Assembly: GCA_029582165.1 (NCBI GenBank)
Contig: CM055888.1
Span: 11,910,001-11,974,000, forward strand
Direction: 5' to 3'
Length of the DNA stretch: 64,000 bases
Origin: Portulaca oleracea
Taxonomy: Eukaryota > Streptophyta > Magnoliopsida > Caryophyllales > Portulacaceae
The position numbers and the translations under genes are program-made. The notes under the pieces are model-generated. The model saw only the letters and a list, made by a program, of their open reading frames with translations, was not told where the DNA came from and did not search any database. Of this stretch, positions 22,018 through 32,723 are shown one piece after another (position 1 is the stretch's first letter; the number at the start of each line of letters is the position of its first letter).

Positions 22018-22708
22018 ATGGCCAGCCTCAACACAACTCCTCAAGGACGCTCGTGGACAAGAGCTCCACTCCTCATTGGTGAAAATTATAGAATGTGGAA
22101 GAGGCAGATGGAAATATTCATCAGAGATTAGGATGAGGACCTCTGGGTCATAGTCACTGAAGGAAATTTCCCCACTCCCACAAAGAAGAACACTGCAAAC
22201 TAGGATGTCTCAAAAGAAAGATCTGAAATGACAGCTCAAAACTTTGGGAAAAAATATTCGTGCCCTAAATTTGTTATATTGCAGTTTGAATTCAAATGAC
22301 TTCGAACGTGTTTCTAACTGTGAAAATGCCAAACAGGTTTGGGATTATTTGGTCACCTCATAGGAAGGCACAAGCCAAGTTAAGGACATCAAGTTGGACA
22401 TTCTCGTCCAGAAGTATGAGGCATTCAATATGCAAGAAAATGAGACTATTGAAGAGATGTTCAAAAGATTCAACAACATCACCAACCACCTCATATCACT
22501 GGGAAAAACCTACCCAAATGAGGAACAAGTTAGAAAGGTCCTCCGATGCCTGCCTAGAAGAAAATGGGGTCCAAAAGTCACAGCCATTAAAGAAGCTCAA
22601 GATCTCAAGGTCCTCAAACTGAAGGAACTCATTGGAAAACTATTGGCCTATGAGATCCAATTGAATGACCTCTCAGAACCCAAGGAAATTGCCCTCAAGG
22701 CAATCTGA
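22018..22708 (+). pseudogene. gag: Cop-1 gag, N-terminal and UBN2-like capsid part (stops)
   Basis: It starts MASLNTTPQGRSW at 22018 and reads ENYRMWKRQMEIFI, the copia gag signature, then is cut by TAG stops near 22130 and 22201 that replace tryptophan-like positions. The capsid core continues at 22394-22708 (EAFNMQENETIEEMFKRFNN; RCLPRRKWGPKV). The product would assemble virus-like particles packaging element RNA. The stops and at least one frame change make it a pseudogene. Confidence 0.75.
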
Positions 22709-22869
22709 CAGTGAGTTAGATGATGATGAGGAGGAAGATACAATGGCAATGATGGTTAGAGGGTTCAGAAGATTATACAAGAAAAATCCAACCTTTCGAG
22801 GATACATCAAGGATGGATAAAACAGAAAAGCAACCTCAAAAGGTAAGTCTTCATTAAGAAAAGATACTG

Positions 22870-23963
22870 ACCCATTTACTTGTTTTGTTTATGGCAGCTT
22901 AAAACACCTTATGAAGGACTGCCCTCACGCCAGAAGAAATAAAGACAAGAGAAACAGTCGACCTCAATGGCATAACCATAAAGCAATGATGGCAACATGG
23001 AATGATAGTGATTCCAGTGAAGGCTACAGTGAGGTAGAAGAAATAACAAATGTATGTCTGATGGCAAACACAAGTGAGGATCAAGATCCAACCTCATCTC
23101 ATGATGAGGTAAACATTGATGACCTCCTTAATCTTTCACCATTACATCTTGCTCATAAGTGTATGCATCTTTTTAAATACTCTAAGTCCTTGATAGAAAG
23201 AATCAAACACCTTACCAACCACGTCCAAAGTCTCATTGAGGCCATAAAAAGCCTAAACTCTCAAAATGACCTCCTGTTCACAGAAAGCAATAGATTGTCT
23301 CTTGAGGTCAAAGACTGCTATAAAACCATCACTCAATTATCTTATGAGGCAGTCACTAATTTCCATCCTTACCAAAGCAAACCAGTCTCCACAACCCCCT
23401 CTCCTCAACCTCGGACCAAAATTCCTACAAATCATCCTCCTAGAGGACCTCTCCTTCCCACACCCAATACACCACCTCTCAAAAACTATCGGTCCAAAAG
23501 TCCTCTTTTCCATACCAAAAAAGGACCTCTCCTTCCTATCCCAAACATTCCGCCTCTTAGAGAAAATCATCATAGAGGACCTCCAACAGAAAATAAAATA
23601 AGGACCTCATCAAATCCCCTGTCTAAAGGAACTAGACCTCCGTGTATTACTAAAATTTGGGTCCAAAAGACCTCATTGCAACGATCTCATCCTTGGTCAG
23701 AGACCAAAAAAGGTATAATGTCTTCTATTACAGGTATGCCTCAGACACAGAGATCCAACCAAGCTCTTCAAACTGAAAATCAACAAGAATGCAAGAATGA
23801 CCTTTGGAGACAAAATCCAAGACAAGATACTAGACTTTGGAAAGGTCGTGAAACAACACCACCCGCACCATTCAAGGGAGAGTCGTCTACTATGAGGACC
23901 TCAACCTATGCACAAGCTGTCAAATTGAGGGGGAGTCCTATCATCCATCCTCCCTACATGTGA
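22870..23963 (+). pseudogene. gag: Cop-1 zinc knuckle and long low-complexity gag tail
   Basis: A zinc-knuckle remnant sits at about 22880-22925 (CFVYGSLKHLMKDC, second Cys lost). An open frame then runs 22911-23963: acidic and Ser-rich to residue 70, a probable coiled-coil stretch (HLTNHVQSLIEAIKSLNSQN, residues 104-123), then a Pro-rich tail with a repeated GPLLPTPNTPPL / GPLLPIPNIPPL segment. SIRE-type copia gags have comparable extended tails. No protease, integrase or RT follows. Function beyond gag is unknown. Confidence 0.6.
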
Positions 23964-24351
23964 TCTCTCTCCTCCTCCCAGGTTCGTCAACTAATTGCAT
24001 GCCTAGACCTCTAATGTCCTCATCAGCATGGCCTCTCGGGCACCTCAAAATTTAATCAGGGCCTGGTCAAGGTGTCCTCATCATTTCTTTTCCTCCTATC
24101 CCTCATTCTCCCTCTCTCTTCCTCTGCTTATTTTGGGTACACAATTTAGTACTTGTACTCTCCTGTTTCCTTTCTGTTTGAAAGACAAAAAGGGGGAGAA
24201 CTCTTTTGGTCTGTAATTGCAGCAACCCTCTAAACTGTTGTTATGTTATATGATTGCTACTATCCTACTACTATATGCATATGCCACTACTGCTATCAGT
24301 TCTTTATAGAATCTCCCAGGAGTTTTATCTTTCAAACAAAAAGGGGGAGAT

Positions 24352-25142
24352 TGAAGAGGCTCAGACTATCCTTGAGGACCTCCACACTCAGGCTGTACGT
24401 GAGGACCTCAACGCCATCACTAGACGGCAGCCACCTCAGAAGTATTTTGTTTGAAAGATAATTTAGGGAAGTATCAATCATATCTTAATCTCATCTCTTA
24501 TCCATATTTCTGTGATAATATATTCTAATGATTTGACCTTCCTTATTTTAGAGACCAAACATTAAGGAAAGAAATATGGAGCTAAGAAGATTGCGCGGCA
24601 AGATTGTGGATCCGGTCTAATATGGAAAATATTCTGAAGAAAGGAAAGTAGCTGTTGCCTCCAAGACCCTATATATTGTTGCCTCTTCTTTGTAACCAAT
24701 TATCGATTTCCAAGGAAGAAAATTAGTTGTAGGAGTTTTGTGAAAGAAAGCTCTGAGTGTATGAATTGTGTGAATTCTGAGTGTAACCACATTTGGGTTA
24801 TGGTGATTTTGTAACCAGTGATCAAACTGGTGAGGACCCTCTGCGGTCGTAAGGTTGTTTGCGTCCAGTGATCCTCTGTTGAGTGAGGTCACTGTGTGTA
24901 ATCGCCTCTTCTGTGAGGCCTCAAGATCAGAAGACAACTGCCCAGTCTTCTGCCTCTGTAAGCTGTTTTGAGGACCTCACAGTCCTCTTACTAGCTGAGT
25001 TGTAACCTCTTCCCTTAAGCACTTTTTGTTCAATATTAAAGAAGTTATTTTCAATATTTAAAAGTGCTATTTAATCTAGTTGTGTTGTGTGAAGTGTAGA
25101 ATTTTTACATAACCCTAACCACCCCCCTCTAGGGTTATTTCA
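24352..25142 (+). repeat. Cop-1 right LTR
   Basis: Near-identical to 21172-21960 apart from scattered substitutions and 1-2-bp indels. Preceded by a canonical purine tract. Confidence 0.85.
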
Positions 25143-25147
25143 CATTG

Positions 25148-26472
25148 TAATGTTCTTAATGTTATTTCAATAAAAAAAACTTTTTTTTATTACACTTTGT
25201 GTTGTTTCTTGATGAAAGTTAAGAAACCCTAACGTCCTTATTTTAAATGCGCAGAAAATTTCAATAACTCCGCTCAATCCCCTAGGGTTCTTTCAAGTTG
25301 ATTGTCTCCATTATTTGATCTCGTACACTGTGATTTTCTTCACTCCAGGTTACAAAATTTCGACCTTCGGCATGTAGTCCGTCTTTTAAATTTTGAACGT
25401 AGCTTTGGTTTTTTAATTTATGGTTTTTTTGGTGGGATTCAGTTTCAACATGAGAGGTATGAATTTTTTGTTCTATGTGAATCCAATTTTTGCCTCTTGA
25501 TTAATTTATATAAGTATTTATTTCGTTGTTCTCATAGTTTTTTTTTCCTGAGGTTTTGATTTGAATGCTCATGTATCAATCATGGTTTGATTTCAATTTT
25601 GTGTTTTATTCATTCTTTATATGTATATTTGATCTGTTTTGCACCTTGATTTTGAATCTTTAGTGATTTCCTTTCTTCCCGATCCATTGATTTCGTGACT
25701 AATTTTCATTTCTAATTTTGTGGGTTTTGATTGAAATATTTCACATGTACATCAACTAGTTCTGTATCTGGGAGTTCTAGCTCAGTTCAATGAGATTTGA
25801 CTTGTCCATTATTGAAGCCTTCAATAGCTTGAGATATGGTTCTATTTGCAAATGTTTCCCTCTTTTATAATAACTCTTATTCAACGGTCTTTCCTCCTGA
25901 TTTGATTAATATTGCTGATTTCATATGAATTTGGAAAATGTAATTATATTCTCGTTGGTTTAGATTGTTGGTTATTTTTCAGATTTAACCAACATTACAA
26001 GTATTTTTTTGTTTTGTTATCATTTAGGGGGATTTTTTGCCCGCTTTGTTGATTGCACGTCAAATTTTGGAGTTCTATTTGTTTAGAACTATAAGGCCAG
26101 TGTTTTGAACTTGGTTTGGAAACTAATCTTTTGACTAAATTAAGTAATTAACTATTTTTATTTATTTTTAGCTCAATTATATTTGGAGATTGCATGTCTA
26201 ACTCTAGAGTTCTATATGTTTAGAACTGTACGTTCAGTGTTTTGAACCTGATCTGGAACTAATCTTTGACTACCTTAACCCATTTTTATTTACTTTTTGT
26301 TAAATAATGTTTATAATTGATAAACAACTTGTTGAAATAAATTTAGTATGAAATTTATTCATCTAGATTTACATATTAATAATTAGAATTGCGTTTGTAA
26401 TTTGAAGTGGAAGAAAAATATAATATGTGTGAAATGTCATGTACATTTAGAAGAAAATGTTTGTTTTGTTAT
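25148..26472. other. AT-rich, intron-like DNA with a diverged tandem duplication
   Basis: No supported CDS. The T-rich plus strand resembles plant intron or UTR DNA. 26055-26144 and 26193-26280 are a duplicated block (GAGTTCTAT, GTTTAGAACT, CAGTGTTTTGAAC shared), period about 138 bp. Confidence 0.45.
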
Positions 26473-26477
26473 ATAAG

Positions 26478-27127
26478 TGTTAGGATCGAACAACACTCAG
26501 AGTCTCAGACAACCACAAATAATGAAAGATAAGAACGGAAAAGAAATAAGAAATTTGACACCAGATGTCTAATGTGGAAAAAACCCAAAGCAAGGAAAAA
26601 AACTACAAAATCGATGCACTAGTAATAGTAGGATTACAATTACATAGGTTGTATTTCTCTCTATCTCACTTGATCCTAATAAGATATAGGATACTAGGAT
26701 ACACCCTAGGATATAAAATAAGGAGAACTTGACCCAGACGGTACAAGGGAAACCTTCCTAATAATAAGGAAACATCCTCAAACAGGAAACACAACAGAAT
26801 AGGAAACAACAGTAGAAAGGAAACAAGATCTTGGCCCTGGATCATCAAAAGAAAATTCGCGGCAACCGACCCAGGTGCTGGTAGCGCCATTGAACCGCTG
26901 GTAGCGTGCGCCTAAAACTAGTTACTGGGACAAACGCTGGTGGTGTAAAAAATGACGCTGGCAGTGTCACTTTTCTTCCCCGAGACAAGACGCTGGTGGC
27001 GTCGACTTTCGGTGCTAGTGGCGCTTAAAGGCGCTGGTGGCGCCTCCTCCTCCTCCTTCATTCTCCTTTTCTTCCTCGTCTTCTCGTTTTGCTTCCTCCT
27101 TCTCCTCATTTGACCTCCACACCCAAC
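26478..27127 (-). repeat. Cop-2 3' LTR
   Basis: Contains the GGCGC...GCGCC palindrome array (about 26880-27040) and, downstream in sense direction, a TATA-like TATTTTATATCC near 26711-26722. Confidence 0.8.
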
Positions 27128-27540
27128 AATCTCCCATTTGGAGATCAAAGCCTCCAACATCCTCAACTTTCTCCACAAGTTCCCCTAGTGCATCGACCGA
27201 CCTCTTTATCAGTTCGAGAGGTCGCTTGAGTCCGTACCGGGCCTCAATTTTCCAACATCAACCGACTTCTTCAAGGCTTTCTTCCATGTAGATAACCCGA
27301 TTGGCTCCCAGGTTCAGTTTTTCTCAAGTGACGCAATTTCATTGACCATTGCGTGCTCCCACTTGAACCGAGCCTCCGCCTGCACAGCCTTAGTATAGGA
27401 CTCTGGCACAGTACCAGCTTCTCTGGTAGCCCTCATGGATCTTCTCACAGTGGGTGGTGGAGTGTTCTCATCATCACTAGAGCTTTCACCTAACTCTTGT
27501 GAATCAGGTCCTTTAGCAACCTAATCTGCAACCTGTGGAG
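27128..27540 (-). pseudogene. Cop-2 pol remnant joined to the 3' LTR
   Basis: On the minus strand a frame with stops reads RRSMRATREAGTVPESYTKA and then EHAMVNEIASLEKN, the segment that normally opens the copia RT domain. It then runs into the purine-rich tract before the LTR. Everything between the pre-integrase region and this point is missing, and the catalytic RT is absent. Confidence 0.6.
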
Positions 27541-28583
27541 CTTCCTGTGGTTCCTCTGTTTCCCTCCTAGGCACACCAAGCCTAACACAAATCTTGACCG
27601 CCTTAGCTCCCAATGGCTTCTTGTCACTTTAGTCACTCCATGCCTCCTCAGGTTCCCTGTCAGGTTTGGTGAAACTGGCCCTCTTCTCATTCCTGCAATG
27701 CCATAAGCTAGAACAAGAAGCATTAGAAATTATGTTAGTGTTATCCCTGGTGGAGTACAAAGTATCGAACCTCAATCCCTTCGCTAGTACCATATCACCC
27801 TTCACGATCTTCCATCTTGTATTTCCGAAACATGTAGTATAGCCCATCTAATCCAGTTGATTCACTGAAATCAAATTCCTCTTAATTTTAGGATTATATC
27901 TCACATCCTCCAACTTCCAAAGACCACCGTTAGCAGTCTTAATTGTCACGTCTCCTTTACCTATTATTTTATAATACTTGTCATTGGCTCATTGGCAAGA
28001 TACACCTTGCCAAAATTCCCACTCCTGAAATTATGAAATAACTCCCTATTAAAAGAAACATGAAAGGATGCACCAGAGTCAACTATCCATGACTCTTCAA
28101 GACTAGACACACTCAAAATTTGGGCTTCACAAAGGTCTTCCACAGAGTTGATATAGTCCCGGTCATCATTACCCTTCCCCTTCCTAGGTTTAGGGCAATC
28201 CCTTTTAAAATGACCTTTATCACCACAACCATAACACACAACATTGCTCATGTCCCTAGGCTTGCTTTTACCCCTGAAACTATTCGAATTCCTATTGTTC
28301 TTTCTACCCCTGACACTTAAAGCACTTTCCGAAGATTCCCCACCAGAATTCTTCCTACGAGGCCCTTATTAGGTAGTACAGACTTGACCTCATCAAATCT
28401 CATCTCGTCAGTACTTTTAGCACTACTAACAACAGTTACAAGGGTTTCCCAAGAATCAGGCATAGAAGACAACAATATGCAAGCTATGACATTGTCAGCA
28501 AAAATCATCTTTATTGAAGCAAGTTGTGATAAAATCTTAGTAATCTCATTAATATTATCAACCACATCACCATCCTCATACAA
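27541..28583 (-). pseudogene. gag: Cop-2 gag zinc knuckle, protease start and pre-integrase remnant
   Basis: On the minus strand: capsid helices at 28583-28317 (MPDSWETLVTVVSSAKS), zinc knuckle CYGCGDKGHFKRDC (CX2CX4HX4C, about 28236-28195), protease active site WIVDSGASFHVS (about 28100-28065), then a GAG-pre-integrase segment ending in LWHCR at about 27685. Frames shift near 28317 and a stop interrupts near 27848. Gag and protease would act in particle assembly and polyprotein cleavage. The order gag-PR-(IN)-RT is copia-type. Confidence 0.78.
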
Positions 28584-28905
28584 CTGGTTAATTTGGCTTC
28601 TTATACATCTGCTCTAGTGCCTCCAACATTTACTTCGTTGTCTTTTCTCCATGATGTTAAACCCGACGTTCCGAGCCAACAACATCTTGATCAAGGACAC
28701 CGCCTGCCGGTGCAGCAGATCGTACTTGGCCTGATCTATGGAGTCTAGCTTCTTCTCTAGTAGCGGAACATGCAGCGACTTCGAGTACAGTAGATCCTCA
28801 ATCTCTAACTTCCAATAGGTGAAGTCAAATCCGTCAAATTTCTCAATTTCATACTTATCTCCCGAAATTGTTTGAAAGCGAGTTCTCTTTTAGCAACCCT
28901 ACAGG
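28584..28905 (-). pseudogene. gag: Cop-2 gag N-terminus
   Basis: Minus-strand frame reads KYEIEKFDGFDFTYWKLEI then DLLYSKSLHVPLLEKK, the standard copia gag opening, starting just inside the primer-binding site. A frameshift and stop separate it from the rest near 28600. Confidence 0.65.
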
Positions 28906-28917
28906 GCTCTGATACCA
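28906..28917 (-). other. Cop-2 primer-binding site
   Basis: Reads TGGTATCAGAGC on the minus strand, an exact tRNA-iMet-type site, 2 nt from the 5' LTR. Confidence 0.85.
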
Positions 28918-28919
28918 GT

Positions 28920-29569
28920 TGTTAGGATTGAAGAGCACTCAAGCAACCACAAACAAAGAAAGATAAGAGAGGAAAAGAAATAAGAAATTTGACACCAGAG
29001 GTTTAACGTGGAAAAATCCCAAAGCGGAAAAAAACCACGGAATCGATGCACTAGTAATAGGAGGATTACAATTACATAGGTTGTGTTTCTCTCTATGTCA
29101 CTTGATCCCAATCAGATATAGGATACTAGGATACGCTTTAGGATATAAAATAAGGAGAATCTAATCCCAATACATACTAGAGGGTACAAAGGAAACCTTC
29201 ATAATAATAAGGAAACATCCGCAAAAAGGAAACACAGCAGAATAGGAAACAACAGTAGAAAGGAAACATGATCTTGGCACTGGCATCGTCTATAGAAAAT
29301 CCGCGGCAACCAACCTAGGCGCTAGTAGCGCCATAGAACCGCTGGTAGCGTGCGCCTGAAACCAGTTACTAGGAGAGGCGCTGGTGGTGTCAAAAATGAC
29401 GCTGGCAGCGTCACTTTTCTTCCCTGAGACAAGACGCTGGCGGCGTCGACTTTTGGCGCTAGTGGCGCTTAAAGGCGCTGGTGGCGCCTCCTCCTTCTTC
29501 CTTCTCCCTTTCTTCCTCGTCTTCCCGTTTTGCTTCCTCCTTCTCCTCATTTGGTCTTCACACCCAACA
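28920..29569 (-). repeat. Cop-2 5' LTR
   Basis: Same length as the 3' LTR. A TATA-like TATTTTATATCC lies near 29143-29154 in the sense direction, with the palindrome array upstream. Confidence 0.8.
29318..29488 (-). promoter_or_regulatory. Palindrome array in Cop-2 U3
   Basis: 15-mers with 5-bp arms and a TGGTG-type centre: GGCGCTAGTAGCGCC (29318), GGCGCTGGTGGTGTC (29377), GACGCTGGCAGCGTC (29398), GACGCTGGCGGCGTC (29433), GGCGCTAGTGGCGCT (29455), GGCGCTGGTGGCGCC (29474). Gaps between starts include 21, 22 and 19 bp. GACGC pairs with GCGTC and GGCGC with GCGCC. Confidence 0.65.
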
Positions 29570-29574
29570 ATAAA

Positions 29575-30887
29575 TTGGTATTTGCTTACTTATATCTTTA
29601 AAGGTTTGGTATATCACTTTAATGGTATTGCTATTTGAGTTAAGCCGGTTTTTTTAAAGGTTTGTTATAACATTGAAGTTTAGTACATGAATGAGCGTAA
29701 ATTTAGAATAATTGACTTGTAGTTATACGGTTTTCGCTGAAAATGGGGGGTGCTCAAAACTTATATTTTAAAACATATAAACTTTAAATGCAATTTTTAA
29801 AAGTTCTCATAGTATCCCCGTTCGATAACACTTTTAACGTAATTGTTGTTTCAGGTTTCCAAAATATGAAGAACATCTCTTCCAATTACAACTATTGAAG
29901 TTAGTATTATTTTATTTCATCATCTCAATTTTGTGTTGATATATTGGGTAATTTTAGGTTGGTTTTATTATTGTAATAATGCTAAATCTTGGGTTAATGT
30001 AATTTTGAAGAATGATATGTAATTGAAGGGGTGAGTGATGTATTTAGGTAAGGCATGAGTGATGTTTGATTGTATATAATAATTTTGAGGGGTAGTATAT
30101 AAGTAATTTGGAGAGCTGACTTGTGTTAGTCGTGTACTAGGGTTGGGGTGTGAGTGCTGTCAAGTGAGGGTATGGTTCAAAACTTTGGCTAGATCTGGAC
30201 TACCTATGTTAAGGGTAAAGGTGAGACTGGTGAGTATCTTCATTCTCTGAGTATCTTCTTTCTCTCTCTTTTTTTCATTTAGATAAAGGATTTTTGGAGT
30301 ATACTAGCCTCCAATACCTAAAATCAATCTCGTGGCTCTACTTTTTGAGACCCTCGTACTATCCTTTTAATAACATAGGTTACATTACATAACATATTAC
30401 TTAGAAATGAAAGTTGGACCCTGATGAGTGTAATTATCCTTTTTATTAATAAAAATCTATATAATTTGAGAAATCAACACATATTGAAAATTGGAGTGAA
30501 AAGTTGTAAATTAGCCAAACTACTCTTACTTTAATTAAAGATAATAATTGTTGAAATTGTAAATAATAATAAATAAATTTATTAATTAAGAATAAAAAAG
30601 AAATGACAGTTAATAAAATGATAGAATGAACAAATATTTTGGGACGAAGAAATTATCACCTTACATAGCTCGGATTTAACATAAGAGATAAATTCGACAA
30701 AGTAAAATTTACATAAGATAATTAGGCTTTCCAACTTTATGTATAAGTTGGATAAATCATGCAAGGATATAGGCTGGCCCAACAAAAGAGCATTTTTTGA
30801 CTCTTCAATCCTCATGTTCTTTTTATCATACTTGATACTTCTTTCCGCACACAGCTGTGGACAATCGATTACACTATGTCCAGCACA
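29575..30887. other. AT-rich intergenic DNA downstream of PGIP
   Basis: No supported CDS. 30305-30460 is homologous to pieces at 34610-34650, 34863-34908 and 35131-35190, where three MITEs have inserted. TTTTCATTTAG (about 30275) and TTGTTTCAG (about 29855) look like intron acceptors but no coding exon follows convincingly. Confidence 0.45.
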
Positions 30888-31877
30888 TCACTTACACGGA
30901 GGCAAAGGTGAACCACACAAGCATTTGTTATGAACATAAGAATACTGGTCGATGCGATCCATGTTCCCACCGGTGGGGATACGGCCACACAATTGATTGT
31001 AGCTCACATTAAGGAGCTGAAAGTTGGAAACCTGAGCCAACGAGGGGGGCAAAGTACCATAAATTTTGTTGTGATTTAGATCAAGATAAGTGATATTCAC
31101 CGGGATCTGCACTTTGCTAATGTCAAACGAGAATTGGTTCCTTGATAAATCAACTATCAACACGCTTTTGCTCCTCCCAGAAAAAAGGAAGGACGCATCC
31201 CCTATGAAGTTGTTTCTTGAGAGGTCTATCTGTTCGAAAAGGGCAGCTCCTAGGGATTTCGGAAGCGGCCCGGATAAATGGTTCTTGGCTAGTATGAGAG
31301 ATAAACCGTTTCTGACCGCACCAAAGCTATCAGGGATTGACCCAGTCAGCTGGTTCCTCTCTAGGTTGAGAGTCTGGAGTTTAGGAAGCTTGGAGAGAGA
31401 GGGTGGGATGGTGCCAGAGAGTTTGTTGACAGAAAGGTCTATGTCATCGAGTTGAGTGAGTTGGCTAATGAAGTCGGGAATGGAACCTGAGACGTTAGTG
31501 TGGCTTATCAGAAGGTATTGGAGGTGCTTGAGCCGGGAAATGCTCTGAGGGATTGGACCCACTACATTATCTAAGTGGATGAAAGCCAGATATGTGAGGT
31601 AGGGGAGGTCACCGACAGCGTCAGGGATGGGGCCGGATATCCTATCGTCTTGTTGGACGATGAGGGAGGTAATACGGTGGGTGTTCCTGTCGCACTTGGC
31701 TACGTACCAGTCGCAGCAGTCGGTGTTAGGAATCCAGGATGCAAAGAAGTAGGCGTTGTTGAAGGCTTTTTTGATTTTGAGAAGGGCTCTTTTGTCGTCG
31801 GGATGGCATAGCTCCGCAGCAATGGCGGATGAGAGGAGGAGAGAGAAGAGTAGTAGAGATAGGGCAAGATGACCCAT
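30888..31877 (-). CDS. PGIP: Polygalacturonase-inhibiting protein (PGIP), secreted LRR protein
   Basis: A 329-residue intact frame, the usual PGIP length. Start chosen at MGHLALSLLLFSLLL (31877), which begins a classical signal peptide ending near AIAAELC. A frame extension to an upstream ATG at 31940 would put non-signal residues first. The N-cap follows (CHPDDKRALLKIKKAF...CCDWYVAKC), then about ten 24-residue extracytoplasmic LRRs (LxxLxLxxNxLxGxIPxx, e.g. LNLERNQLTGSIPDSFG), then a C-cap LCGRIP...CLCGSPLPPC. Eight cysteines sit in the positions expected of PGIPs. There is no transmembrane segment or kinase. PGIPs bind fungal and insect endopolygalacturonases in the cell wall. No intron is visible, as in many PGIP genes. 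LRR antifreeze-like or FLOR1-type relatives are the main alternatives. The gene stands alone among transposons. Confidence 0.93.
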   Translation of the reverse strand: MGHLALSLLLFSLLLSSAIAAELCHPDDKRALLKIKKAFNNAYFFASWIPNTDCCDWYVAKCDRNTHRITSLIVQQDDRISGPIPDAVGDLPYLTYLAFIHLDNVVGPIPQSISRLKHLQYLLISHTNVSGSIPDFISQLTQLDDIDLSVNKLSGTIPPSLSKLPKLQTLNLERNQLTGSIPDSFGAVRNGLSLILAKNHLSGPLPKSLGAALFEQIDLSRNNFIGDASFLFSGRSKSVLIVDLSRNQFSFDISKVQIPVNITYLDLNHNKIYGTLPPSLAQVSNFQLLNVSYNQLCGRIPTGGNMDRIDQYSYVHNKCLCGSPLPPCK

Positions 31878-31960
31878 TTCAGAGAGAAAACTAACAATTA
31901 CTGTTACTGATACTATGTTTTGGATAGGAGATGACTGCAATCAGTAGTGTCTAGCTACAT

Positions 31961-31970
31961 GTATTTATAT
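31961..31970 (-). promoter_or_regulatory. Putative PGIP TATA box
   Basis: ATATAAATAC on the minus strand, about 85 bp upstream of the chosen ATG. This implies a 5' UTR of roughly 50 nt. Nothing else near competes. Confidence 0.6.
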
Positions 31971-32346
31971 TGGATTGAGGATTGACAACTTCAGCACCAA
32001 TCCTAAATTTTTTTTGATTAAAAACGAAAAGGGCCAAATGATGTTGTAGCTTACTGAGGCCGGCCAAAATGAAGTTGTACGTAGCTTGCAAGTGGGCAGT
32101 GGCCAAGTCGGTAGACATGTGGTTAAAAGATGCAGCGTGATGAACGTGGGTAGACGTACTAGAGTCATATTTGGGTGAATGACTGCTCATATGAATTACT
32201 ACCTCTGTTCTACAATAATTTTCTAATAATTAAAATTTTGAAAATTTAAAAAATGAATTAATTAAATATTGTGCTGTACACCAACTTGTGAATCAAAAGT
32301 AGTTCTCTGGCCTTTTTTTTTTTTAATGGTAAATGATAAATGTCCT
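31971..32346. other. PGIP upstream region
   Basis: No ORF of interest. TTGAC cores (W-box-like) occur near 31983, but such short motifs are weak evidence. The stretch ends at a MITE at 32347, so the undisturbed promoter is under 400 bp. Confidence 0.4.
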
Positions 32347-32506
32347 GGCCCTGTTCTTTTCTGCAGTTTACCCACCATGTTTTACCGCAAGTCATTAATT
32401 TTCTCTCTCACAATTCCAATAACCTACCACAATTTCAACACACCCACTACAATTCCACCACACCTCACCAACCATTCCGCAAAATACCGCATAAAAGAAC
32501 AGGGCC
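32347..32506. mobile_element. PIF/Harbinger-like MITE upstream of PGIP
   Basis: GGCCCTGTTCTTTTCTGCAG and its inverse GCATAAAAGAACAGGGCC. The flanks CCT/TAA do not match, so the duplication has decayed. It lies about 470 bp upstream of the PGIP ATG. Confidence 0.75.
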
Positions 32507-32582
32507 TAAATGTCGTTTCATTGTATAAAATTTTTATCTTGTAAATTAAATTGAAAATAAAATTACATGATTGACTTCTATA

Positions 32583-32588
<6 letters not shown>

Positions 32589-32643
<55 letters not shown>

Positions 32644-32645
32644 GA
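32589..32645. repeat. (TA)n microsatellite
   Basis: About 26 nearly uninterrupted TA units with a GTA break, followed by ATAGATAG. Open frames across it are artefacts. Confidence 0.9.
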
Positions 32646-32723
32646 TAGATAGTATAAAATCACACTTTTATCTATATTTTTTCAATTTTATGAAAACGTG
32701 TCTAAAACATGGCCAATGGATGA

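Larger units (their letters stand above)
21172..25142 (+). mobile_element. Cop-1: complete non-autonomous Ty1/copia element, TSD CATTG
   Basis: LTRs of 789 and 791 bp, both TGAAGAGGCTCAG...GGGTTATTTCA, with CATTG at 21167-21171 and 25143-25147. A PBS-like TTGTATCAGAGC follows the left LTR, and the polypurine tract AAAAAGGGGGAGATTG precedes the right one. A second copy of the purine tract (about 24187) upstream recalls SIRE/Maximus-lineage 3' regions. Internal DNA is only about 2.4 kb and holds gag but no recognisable integrase, RT or RNase H. Few LTR mismatches suggest a fairly recent insertion. Confidence 0.85.
26478..29569 (-). mobile_element. Cop-2: internally deleted Ty1/copia element (minus)
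   Basis: Two 650-bp LTRs (26478-27127, 28920-29569), TGTTGGGTGTG...CCTAACA in the sense direction, with flanks ATAAG / ATAAA (4 of 5). PBS TGGTATCAGAGC at 28917-28906, 2 nt from the LTR. The 1.8-kb interior holds gag, the protease start, a pre-integrase piece and a short pol-like stretch. The integrase core, most of RT and RNase H are gone. LTRs differ noticeably, so it is older than Cop-1. Confidence 0.85.

Noticed and set aside
21172..29569. Endogenous pararetrovirus
   Set aside because: Domain order, LTRs, TSDs and tRNA-Met-type primer sites all fit Ty1/copia; no movement protein or virus coat motif seen.
25148..30300. A host gene split by Cop-2
   Set aside because: T-rich intron-like DNA with acceptor-like sites, but no exon with a recognisable protein on either side.
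31090..31811. Plus-strand frames opposite PGIP
   Set aside because: Shadows of the LRR codons; no similarity of their own.
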